Positions 1 to 10,994 of a stretch of DNA of 64,000 nt are shown here, one piece after another; the first letter of the stretch is position 1; every line of letters starts with the position of its first letter. The DNA is from Sequoia sempervirens (taxonomy: Eukaryota; Streptophyta; Pinopsida; Cupressales; Cupressaceae). A program made the position numbers and the translations under genes. The notes below the pieces were generated by a model. It was not told the DNA's origin and did no database searches. It saw nothing but the letters and a program-made list of their open reading frames with translations. The DNA is taken from NCBI GenBank assembly GCA_007258455.2, contig VDFB02139423.1, positions 163,880 to 227,879 on the forward strand, written 5' to 3'.

Positions 1-74
1 AAAAATTCAAAAAGACAAAAAAAATATCAAAGCATGTCGAAAATCCAAAAACAGAGTCAAAGTCAGTCGCACTT

Positions 75-480
75 GTTAGTCTTTGTCGTTTGTCGAACTA
101 CATTGCCTCTACGACTAGACGTAGGCAAGGCCATTTGCCGATGTTCCCCCCAGGCATTAGGTCAGTCTGTTTAGGTTTGTATGTATAAAATCATGATTCA
201 ATCCATATGTCTATATGACAAGTTCATTGGTCATGTTGAACTACGAGGTCTTTGCGTGTATAACGTAGGCAAGGCCATTAATTGATGAGCCTCTGAGGCC
301 GCACTAGGTCAGTCCATTAGGGTTCGTCACATTCACTATCACACATCTTTTATTTGTAGTCAATCTTTTCATTCAAGGTCAAGTTGAACTATGAGTTCTC
401 CTTGTGTATAACGTAGGCAAGGCCATCAATCGATGAGCCCCCGAGGCCGCAATAGGTCAGTCCTTTAGGGTTTGTCCACA
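75..480. repeat. Three tandem copies of a ~146-bp repeat
   Basis: The block GTAGGCAAGGCCA recurs at 121, 265 and 413. Each copy is preceded by a GTTGAACTA-like or GTCGAACTA-like stretch and followed by a variant of TAGGTCAGTC. Spacing is 144 and 148 bp. The copies are diverged but clear. They lie in the interior of the LTR element and contain no ORF. Confidence 0.7.
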
Positions 481-980
481 CATCGTATCATGTCATGCAT
501 CAATCTGGTGAACAAGTCAGCAACATCTCTAAGTCAAATCAAACAAATTTCCAAATGAAACAATCAAAATAGATCAACTAATGTCTGCTATAGGATGTGT
601 CCTTCCTGAATATAGGTATCAGTAAAACAATCTATGTCTTATATAGGATGAGTCCTTCCTGCATATTGACATTGTCAAACAATCAAACATAGCCTTACAC
701 AGGTTATCACATCAACGGCATCTGATTCAATGTCTTATACGATATGTCTTTCTGAAACCAGGCTTTTTCATGCCTTATACAGATAGTCATAACATTGAAA
801 CCAGACTCAAAGTATTATCCGGTATGTGTATCTCTTGCAAACAGGTTTTATCAATCAATCCTTCTATCAATCAAAACAAATCAAATTAACAAGATCAAGT
901 TTTGGAAAATATTTTATTGGATTTTTGACTTTCTGACTTATTTATCTTATCTTTTCATTTGACTTTATGATGGGAATTAA

Positions 981-1145
981 GTTACTAGCTTTCTCAAGGA
1001 TGTCCCATGAAGGATTTAGAGAAGCCACGATGTATCAGAATTCTGTTTTCTTTGACTGCTATTTGTCAACTATCTTTTCAATTGGATTTTGAGTCATGTT
1101 ACTAGTTTCCTCAAGGATGTCCCATGAAGGATTTAGAGGAGCGAT
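981..1145. repeat. Two-copy direct repeat, 117-bp spacing
   Basis: A segment of about 45 bp beginning GTTACTAG and containing CTCAAGGATGTCCCATGAAG occurs at about 981 and again at about 1098. It is element-interior repeat with no coding potential seen. The rest of 500-2000 is AT-rich with no gene recognised. Confidence 0.6.
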
Positions 1146-2053
1146 GACGTCTCATGACCCGTCTTTTACTTTGTTTGCTGTCTGTGGTTTGTCTTGACAA
1201 AATGTCTGGGGCAACTTGTGCCCTTAGTATGAGTTAACGACAATCCTTGTCTGCGACTGTCTGTTGTTAGCAAATGGATGACCTTGCACACCTTGATCTA
1301 TGTCATATTATGGTGTTTTTCTCCATTTGTATTAGTCCCGCCCAATGATGATAAAGTGCAACACCTTTTGTGATACAACGAAACATCGAAGATTTCTAAT
1401 ACTAACATCCATAGCATTTCTTTCATTATTTCTCAATCTTTCTTTCCACACTAACAGTTCTTATTTCTTGCATTATGATAGACTACTGTGACACACAAAT
1501 TATAAATCATCCTGCATATACACATACATGTTAGAAAAATACATACATATAGGCATTTATCATATCTAGGACATCATGGCATAATAGACATTCATCATCA
1601 TACAATACATATCATTAGCATTCCATGTACATAATAAATGTAAATACATGCATCACATTACATCTGTATGGCATCACATGTAGAAAGCATTGCATATATA
1701 ACATCACATTACATCTCATAATTATACATTGCATACATAACATCTATCGAAATCATACATATTAATACATACATCATCACATAGAATCAAGATCACATCA
1801 TAAGCTCTATAAAAACATCATAAAGTAGATACGATCATCCATCACAAGGCATATCATATAAACATAACATGTACAAATAAACGACTACATAATAAATAAA
1901 TAGAAATGCATCTCATGAGAATCACCGCCAAAAATCATATATATATATCACTCAATAGTGTCACATCCCAATGTCATAATGTGTCAATAAATATGGAAGC
2001 CCGCAGGCTATATAATCATAATACAATGTCTCAGTACATATCAAGACATGTCC

Positions 2054-4021
2054 CTATCTTGAACTACCACTACTATCATGGTTGGAGTGTGCAGATGACT
2101 GATGCCGAGAACCCGATGACCTGTGACCTGAGTGGGGCCTGTCATATGGACTAGTTCTATGTGGTTGCTCAACACCCTCTGTGCTAACTGTCCTGGAGTG
2201 GGTCCTAGTCTGAGACCTCTCACTGTGTACCTCTGAAAAACTCAGAGCCTGTCTCTTTGGAGGAACTACTGTCTCATACATATCCCTGTAATAGGTGGCC
2301 CTCTCCTTGGCTCTGACTAACTCTCTGGCAAATGCAGCTGTCAGCCCAATACATAAGGCTCTAATCTTTGTGAATCTCTGCTCGGTCTCCTGTCTCTGAG
2401 CTATGGCCTGATATCTATCCATGACGGCCCTGTCCCTCTCCATCTATACCAAATCCCTCTCAGACATCATCACCCTCATCTGCTCCTCCAAGGATGATAT
2501 TTGGGCCTAAAGTGTAGTAGTTTTAGAATCAACTGCCTCTATATCAACCTGTCTCACCCTCGGTACACCATCATCCTCATCCTTCAAATCCTCCAAAATC
2601 CTTTCTCGGATCTCCCGCTCATGATCATCCTCCTCCTCATCATCATCTTGATAGGCACCTAGTAAGCCAAGGGCATCAATCTCTGCCTCCTCCTCTGCAT
2701 GAACCTCTGGAATGACCTCCTCTGCGGGATGCTCCTCCTCTCCACCGATCTCAACATGCACCTCCTCCCCACCTCTACCAATATCTGGCATGGGCACATC
2801 CTCCTCTCCCCATCCCTCTTCACGAATCGGTGACAATGGTGGCCCTCGTCCCCTCCGTCCATACCTCCCTCTCCTACCACCTCGTCGACCACCTCCACCA
2901 TCATCTCCATCATCACCATGGCCACCTCCACCTCTTTGACCTCTGCCTCTGCCTCGCCTACCACGTGGACCTATCCCTTGATGCTCTATAGGCGTTGACT
3001 GATCTGGATCTGTAAGGGGAATCGGCCTATACACGGCCCACCATTGATCATAAGCCTCTATGGTACCTGGGTCTACCGGACCATCTCTCCATCCCCATGG
3101 AACTACCTACAATCCGTCAATATCTGCCTCTGCAGTGGCTACTAGAATCTCTGGACCCCACAGGGGGATCTCTTGCGAGGACCTTGCGAACTCAACCCAT
3201 CCTCTCGGCACATCCTGTACCTCTCCGAACTGCCACAATACACGATCTGGTAAATGGTGCTCTATAATGTGGACATGTGAAACAGTCTACCTAATCAAGT
3301 ATTGTGTTTGGCAGAAAAAAGGAAAATGCTCTTCCTCATCTAACCACTCTGCACATCCCAAGTATGGTCTCCATGTAAACTAAACCATAGTATCTATGGC
3401 ATGCCTGAAATACCCAGTATCTCCCATGTGGTGCTGAGTGTTCACCCCCGCATAACAGAAGGCATAAGGAGCTCCGTGTTGTACATCTACTGTCACTAGT
3501 GGCCAAAAAATGACAATGTGTTCCCACACCCATACCATCAGGAGCGTGGTACCACAACTCATGGACTGAGCCTCTCAATAGGCTATATCATGCAAGTGAA
3601 AATACAACATGTCCAGGAGACAGGAACCCCACACATATACCTCCCATTGCTCTAACATGCCTACAAACATCTCCCCCCAACCCATAGGAAAACCATGACC
3701 TCGACGGCCAGGAAGCACTATACTACCTATCAAGGTACACACTAGATAGTCCAGCCGCCTATACCTCTGTGCCAACACACGCCATCTAATCTCATAGTGA
3801 TCAAACCCTAACTGTCTGACATCGGTGTGAGGGTAGTATCTGCACATCTTAGCAACACCCCTCTGGGTATTGTACCTCACCTGCGTGCCTCTGATGGGAA
3901 GTCTCAAGATCATGTAGACATCCTCCAAAGTAACTGTAGCCTCTCTAGTAGGCAGGTGAAATGACAAGGTCTTTGAGTGCCACTGCTTGCACAATGCTAT
4001 CAATAAACCCTGGTTTGCTCA
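2054..4021 (-). pseudogene. Plant mobile domain (PMD, MAIN/MAIL-like) protein, decayed
   Basis: One minus-strand frame can be read from 4021 to 2054, interrupted by in-frame stops at 4019, 3575, 3380, 3287, 3107, 2507 and 2444. The N-terminal part has the PMD hallmark SFHLPTREATVTLEDV and then LPIRGTQV. Downstream come MVWVWEHIVIFWP and PDRVLWQFGEVQDVP, matching the order of conserved PMD blocks. The C-terminal half has an arginine/glycine-rich RGG-like stretch, an acidic Glu/Asp segment, a short coiled-coil-like stretch with SLEEQMR and MERDRAVMDR, and a Ser/His/Arg-rich tail. PMD proteins include Arabidopsis MAIN and MAIL1, and PMD genes are also carried by LTR and MULE elements. Here the gene lies antisense to the adjoining LTR. 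All stops are TAG or TGA. It is certainly non-functional as it stands; the true start is unclear because the frame changes near 4020. Confidence 0.75.
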
Positions 4022-4194
4022 AATCTGGGGCATTTCTGTCATATGTAGAATACCTAGGTGCCATAAGAATCATCGCTCTGCACTCCATAAGCTGTCTTGG
4101 AAGTGAAAAGTCGTAGGTCTTGACTCTCGCATATATACAATGTCTAACACAACCTGCAATGGCATTATACATGCCTCATGTCAGCTTCACACAT

Positions 4195-4620
4195 CTATCC
4201 TAGTGCAAAATGACAAAATCAAATGCTATTCAAATGCGTCATTCTTTTGCAAATGCATCACTCTTATTCAAATGCATTGTAGAAAAATCAAATGTGTCGT
4301 TAAATTTTACATATGCGTCATTATTTATCAAATGCGTCACAATAAAATGCACATGCATGTAAAAATACAAATACGTCTACGTAAATCAAATATCATTTGC
4401 AACTACATAAATTGAAAAACAACTGCGTCGAAATAAATGCAAATGCGTTGAAAAATAAACATATGAGACTATTTTAAATGCAATTATGCATTGTTATTTA
4501 TCAAATGCGATGAACTAAACTACAAATGCATTGAACCACATAAAACCTATGCTACCTATCTACATGATATTACAAATGTGTTGATCCGCATGCAAATGCG
4601 TCGATTGCGCACTCACATGT
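4195..4620. repeat. Cluster of about 14 AAATGCGTC-like motifs
   Basis: CAAATGCGTC and close variants (CAAATGCATC, CATATGCGTC, CAAATGTGTC, CAAATGCGTT, CAAATGCGAT) recur every 15-40 bp, all in the same orientation. The cluster lies upstream of the antisense PMD gene and within the LTR element. It may be a decayed minisatellite or a clustered regulatory motif. No protein is supported here. Confidence 0.65.
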
Positions 4621-5152
4621 GGCTTTTCAATAAAGTGACGCATAAGAAAAATTTCAATTTAATGCATAAAAAGGCGTGAAAATTAAAATTTCAAAAGTCA
4701 AGTTTAAGGTACATACCGGGGGGTCCGCGTCGGCTGGCCGCTTGAAGGTCCTGATCCTGTATGCTTAATAGTGGGTGTTCGAAATAGGAGACATTGTCGC
4801 TATGGGTGCAAAGCAAAATCTCAATTCTCAAAGCTAGGTGGGTGAAAATGAATTGGCTTTTACCCCAATTTCTATTTATACCTAGGGTTTTGGTGGCAAT
4901 CTTTTCTACTGGCCGCGTCAACTTCAATCCATCCGTACCCATCCTTAACATTTCCAAATTCAGTTCCGTCAACTCCACTGCATTTCTGGCTATCCAATGG
5001 ACTAATCGAGATCATTTCCAAATTTTTCTAAATTTTTTTCACAATTTTTCAATTTTCCCAAGGGGGCATACCTTCACCTGTTTACACCGGGGCATGACTG
5101 GGGCATATTTTTATCGATTTTCTTTGACACAACGCTGAAATGACATTGTATC

Positions 5153-5165
5153 GAAGAGGGGAAAA
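5153..5165 (+). other. Polypurine tract of LTR element
   Basis: GAAGAGGGGAAAA is immediately followed by the LTR start TGTAGACATC. This position and composition match a plus-strand primer (PPT), and it fixes the element as plus-oriented. Confidence 0.65.
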
Positions 5166-6198
5166 TGTAGACATCGAAATCTGGTTTAAGCCTGCGACTT
5201 CAATATTCTTAATAATTCGTATTTCTTCCATGGTCATGATTAAATAATGTCAATTATTTAATTAATTCACTTTAACTTTAATTCTTCTATTAATTAAATA
5301 ATCTTAATTATTTAATTAATTTACACTTTTTTGTATTCTATCTGATTAATTAAATAAACGCTTTTTATTTAATTATGTTACTAATTAACCTTATCCTTCT
5401 TGTCAAATTAAATAAATTCTTATTTAATTTACTTTTTATCATACTTCAACTATAATTAAATAAATCCTTAATTTATTTAATTATTCATTTAAATCCCTTC
5501 GTCACTTAATTAAATAAATCTTGTTTATTTAATTAATCTTCAAATATCAAATCTTGAATTAAATGAATTATTTAATTCATAAATCCTATTTTAACGCATT
5601 CCTCTATATTTAGATAATTGTGCAAATTATCTAAGTATTCACTTTGACTTGACTCAAAGATCTATTTTAATTGCTCAGTTAACTCTTGATTTAAAGTCTA
5701 AGTGGCATTCTCGAGTTATCTCTTCATCAAATCATTCAATCGTCCAGTGCTAACTCAATTGCATGTACATGCATATTAATTAAATATTCCTATTTAATTA
5801 ATTAAATCTTGTGTGTGTATTCGAACAAGAGTTGCTTTAATCAATCTTTATCTTTGTCATGCAAAGATAATTCTTCTGTTTTCGAATACCAAACTTGAAG
5901 ATTAAATCATTTATTTAATTTTTAATTCTATTTCTAATTTGTATCACTCATGTCGCTACTAACAGTTATCAGAATGCATGTCTAATCAGTCGATCTCAAC
6001 CGTCCGTTGATCTTTCGATCCTGGCCTGTCATTCGAATGATCAATTTTCCATAAATTGATTTGTCCTTCATCATTCCAATCTCTCTCGAAATCTTATGAC
6101 TTTTGGAGAAACTATCTTGAATCTTCGATGTTTTACTAAATCATTATCATAGGCTATACTTGCATGAACTTTGAAAATCTTAGGGCAATTATACTACA
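5166..6198 (+). repeat. 3' LTR (~1.03 kb)
   Basis: The candidate LTR begins TGTAG and ends CTACA. Its first third is dominated by repeats of the type TTAATTAAATAA (about 5230-5570). The end is a best guess from the inverted terminal bases, because the partner LTR is not in the window to align with. Confidence 0.45.
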
Positions 6199-7922
6199 AC
6201 GGCAAAATGGAGAAGGGAAATCGAGATGATACATGAAATTACATACATATTGGGTGAGATTGTTCAGTCTATTTACGTTTTGGCTTTCCTTTGTTCTTTG
6301 TTGCTTAGCTTAGATTGCATTAGAGTTTTAGATTGCATGTTTGCTCTGATCTGTTTCTTTGTATTTTCTAGATGTTATAGACATAGATCCCCTTAAGCCA
6401 TCCTATCATGCTAAATAGTAAATCGTTGTCTTAAGGGGTCCTAATATGACATTTCTTAAGGGGATCAAAGAAGTTCTCAAAATTTGGTGAATAGAGCTCA
6501 AGCTCATATTTTTTTATTTTGTACATTGCAATTAGGTCACTAACATATATCTATGTGTCCCTTTGAATGTACTCTATTAATTTTTCATTCTTATCTTTAG
6601 TATTCTTTGAAAGCAATGAATGAGATTATAAATTAATGTTAGTGTTAAACTTATAATTTCTTCTTAACTACTTCAAGTCCCACTATAGAGAACTTGTGTC
6701 TCTTGTCATGAAGTTTAAAAATTTAGATAAATCAATTTATGTCCAAGAATTAAATTAAATTCTATGTCATACTTGATTAATACATGTATTCACAATCGAT
6801 ATACCTTAGCTCTATAGATATACTCTTGTTGGGAAACAACCACACCTATGAGTAAAATTCCCCTCGCCCCAAAAGATAAAGCTCTAGACCCATCAAAACT
6901 TAGAATAATAAATTACTTATTAATGAATTAGTTAATTAATTTGATAGGCTTGATATTTATGAGCTCCATTGAGCACCCTTGTCTAATAATAATCCTAATA
7001 TAAATAGAATCTAGTATAATTTTTACTTGAATTAAACAACATGGTTTTCATCATTTGCCAATTTTGACAATCATTCTTGAGTTGTTCATAACCTAAATTA
7101 GCTTGGGGACCTTTCCTTCTCTTTTTCCACCTTTATATATGTAATAGAAGACACTCTAAACAACCCCTAACCTCCTATTTTAACACCCAATTTAAGAAAT
7201 CAAAGTTATATATCTACATGTGTCTTATTTTTCATTCTTTAGTCCTTTACCTATAGAAATTAAATGGTTCCTCACCTCATGTTCATAGTCTCTATTTACG
7301 AATCTTCTTATTTAATTTTTCCAATAATGATTCAAAGAAGCCTCATTGTTGATATTGTAGCCTTTTGTGAGCTCTCAATTCTTGATACATTTTATCCAAA
7401 TCCTAGTTTAAATGTTGATGGTGATTTATTTAAATAAATATTAAGTCTTTACATTAATCCATGTGGTCTTATTTATTTTTAAATAAATCAATTAATATAT
7501 AGATCATCAAATTTGGCTATAGTTTAATTATCAAGTGATATCTAGCTAAAAATAAGTTTATGGGGCCTTCTTTTAGGGGATTCACTTAATAAACCAATGA
7601 CATAGTGCATGCATTTGAATAGGGTTCTAATAAAACCCCCTAATTTCATTTCTACCCTTCATATTAACAACCACACACTGGACTCAATTTAATGTGCGCA
7701 CATGCTATGGATTTTTAATGTTATGGGTTTTTTAATGTTATAAATCGAATGGTCTTTAAATGAAATGTATTTTGAATTTGTGCATGTTTAATGTGATTTT
7801 TAAATAATTGTCAAATTGAGTGCATTATTTAATTAGTTTGTTAATATATATTTTTTAATTGTTTAACATGTAGTTGCCATTTAATTGCTCACATGGATCC
7901 ATAATTTAATATAGATGATTTT
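6199..7922. other. AT-rich intergenic DNA, no gene recognised
   Basis: No coding region or RNA gene was recognised. Positions 6386-6480 contain four CTTAAGGGG/CCTTAAG motifs resembling the satellite at 16,800-18,510. The remainder is unstructured AT-rich sequence. Confidence 0.6.
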
Positions 7923-9491
7923 ATGCCTGATCCAAAAATTCCTATAGATTCCATACATCCAGATCCACCACCAGAACAAAACCCCACACCTCCAGACTCT
8001 CCACCGCCTAACCCCCCACCCCCTATAGTAGATCAGGATCAATTAAGAGAGAGTATCCAAGCAAACCTTATTGTGATTCAAGGAAATATAGATCTGATAA
8101 AAAATGAGCCTAGAATCCCTCCCCATCTTGCACAGTTTGCATCTACAATGCAAACTATTGTCGATTCTGTTTGATCTATTGATGCAGACCTAGACAGGTT
8201 CCATCAATGGAGAGAAGAGATGAGACAATTCTATGCAGATGGATTGTCCTATAAAGAAATCAATGACCTTAAAATTACCAAACAAGCCATGTGCCAATGT
8301 TTTATTAACCCCCAAACAAACCAACCAATCGCAACCACCAAAAACCAAATTTCAATTTTATGGTGTAGGCACTCGCAGATAGTTGCACATTTTTGGGATA
8401 GATGGTGGATGGTGTTTGATAATCCACCACATGGCAACTATGAGGTGCCCCTATACTTTTTGAGAAATTTATGGGTTGAGTTTGAGTTGGGTAAAAAACC
8501 CAACTATTTTGATATGAGGTCATTTCAGGGAGTTGGGCGTGGCATGCCCCAACATAGACTAGGAGCACATGTCGATCCTCAGCGACGTGCTCCAATTGCT
8601 CCTATTGTTCCCCCTCCTTTTCCTGGTGTTCTTGCTGCATTTCAACAGAAAACCATGTTATCGACATTAGGAGCATTGAGTTTGCTTTCAGGACATCTCA
8701 CTCATCAAACTACACATGTGGCGACTAAAGTGGCCAATAGAGAGCATGGAGGCTCGGGCTATAGGAATACTCATGCATCCACTTTAGGTGATCCACATGC
8801 ATCTGGGACATAGTCATACATGAGTTTACTATATTTTGAGGATCATCCTACACAGGTATGTTCATCTTTCGAACTTAAATTTAATTCAAGTTTGAAATGT
8901 GAAAAATTCATGTAAATAATAACATCAAATTATATATATAATATTAATTCAATAAGTGTTTGGTGTAGATGCATGGTCACACAATGTCTGAAACCCAATA
9001 TGATCATCGTCTCTATATGTCAAGTACTGTAGATCTGGGCTCACCTTTTGGACAGGTAATTGAACCAATATATACTAAATAATTTTTGTGGATATATCTA
9101 ATTTAATTTGAATTTGTACACATGTGTGAATTGATATATTATATCTAGATGCAGGGAGGTCATATGATACCTAGTACTAACCAACCACAAGTTGTGGTGA
9201 GCACTCCTGAGACATCATCCGTTCAGGTGCATGCTTTCAAAAGTTTGTTAAGTTTAATTAAATACACATCATAAATCTAATTTAATTTGTTCATTTACAT
9301 ACACATGTGTGAATGATCTATACAAACTATTGTACATCCATATGCAGGGATTTCATGAGATACCCATGGCAGGCGCACCTAAGACATCATCGACATTTAT
9401 GCATGGGAAATCTCAGGTGCATGATCATGAGGTCATATCATTTGAGGTTGTAAACTTTACTAAATCTCCTATACAATTTTTATAGACCTTT

Positions 9492-9532
<41 letters not shown>

Positions 9533-9897
9533 GAGGTTTTAACATATTGTTTGCTTTATATGAATATGTAGGATATAGTAGATTAGGCATTTGGATCTTC
9601 TCAAGTGACAGTTATGCTACCCATTGAACAAAATGTGCTAGTAGATTCACATGATCATATGGTAATTTATGCATACTAAAAATCATTTTTACTATATTTA
9701 CTAGATATTTAATTAAATTTATTTTGAGCTAAAAGTTTATATTTTCAAGTTTAAATATGTTTAATTATATCAAAATTTCTAAATAACTTTAAATCTAATT
9801 TCAAGTTTCCTGTACTTTTTTACAACATGATGCAGGTACATCTGGTCGACATGGAACAAAGAGGAGACTTGATTTGACTGATCAACCTGATAGTTAG
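7923..9897 (+). pseudogene. Unrecognised six-exon gene remnant with proline-rich N-terminus
   Basis: Exon 1 (7923-8855) is one frame broken by TGA at 8172 and TAG at 8811. It encodes a proline-rich start (PPPNPPPP), a helical middle and a Trp/Phe-rich block with FWDRWWMVFDNPPHGNYEVP. Five short candidate exons follow with consensus splice sites: 8969-9055, 9149-9226, 9348-9446, 9572-9661 and 9836-9897. The first five are multiples of three and in phase 0. Exon 5 contains one TAG. The last exon, read one phase over, ends in a basic stretch with GTKRRLDL and a stop at 9897, so a small change has disturbed the last junction. Exons 3 and 4 start alike and their upstream introns are similar. I recognise no family. 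It could be a transposon-associated ORF or a decayed host gene. Confidence 0.5.
9494..9530. repeat. (AT)n microsatellite
   Basis: About 18 uninterrupted AT dinucleotides inside the fourth putative intron of the 7923-9897 gene remnant. Confidence 0.9.
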
Positions 9898-10420
<523 letters not shown>

Positions 10421-10994
10421 ATGAATAGGCAGCTATCTATATTAATTCAAATATAAAGATACATATTCACAAAAAAATGGTGGGTGGTAAAAAGGCACAC
10501 CCTAAGAGTCAAATGGGAAATGCCCAGAAAAAGCAACAGATCACATGGGCTAAGCCCAGAAGTCCAAAATTACAAAGTAAATAAAAAGGCCATTAAGCGG
10601 CCAGAGCAGTGCTAGCAGAGCCAAGAAAGTCTTTGTCATCCAAATTTTTCTCCCATACATCAGTGGGGTCTGGAGTGACGTTAGGAGGAGGACCCCAACC
10701 ATCATCAACATCTTTTCTCTCTTTATCTTCTTCCTTGCGCTAGGGCGAGATTGCAAGCACCAGATGTGGGAATGTTTTACTAGTGACTGGCTAACTAGAG
10801 CCAGAAGCAGGAGGGTCATCAGAGGGCCACCCGAAACCACCACCGCCACTTCTTGAAGCACCGCCAGAAGGCCACCCCTGGCTAGCCCGTGACGAAGGAG
10901 AACGGTTTAGCCGAGGAGTGCGAGAATCCCACCGAGGCGGGGGCTAGGAACGGGGATGCGCAAAGCCACTCCGCTGCTGGCCCCTGGAGGGTGA

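Larger units (their letters stand above)
1..6198 (+). mobile_element. 3' part of a probable Ty3/gypsy-type LTR retrotransposon (5' end outside window)
   Basis: A purine-rich tract at 5153-5165 directly precedes TGTAGACATCG, as expected for a polypurine tract followed by the start of a 3' LTR of a plus-strand element. The LTR can be followed to CTACA at 6194-6198, giving TGTAG/CTACA inverted ends. The sequence to the left (1-5152) would be element interior: tandem repeats at 1-500, a decayed antisense PMD gene at 2054-4021 and a short-motif cluster at 4200-4620. No reverse transcriptase or integrase is visible inside the window, so the Ty3/gypsy assignment is inferred from the LTR start and from the known association of PMD genes with such elements. 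The left boundary and 5' LTR lie outside the window. Confidence 0.5.

Noticed and set aside
2712..2939. Pro/Ser-rich plus-strand open frame
   Set aside because: It is the antisense of the RGG/acidic part of the PMD pseudogene, with low-complexity content.
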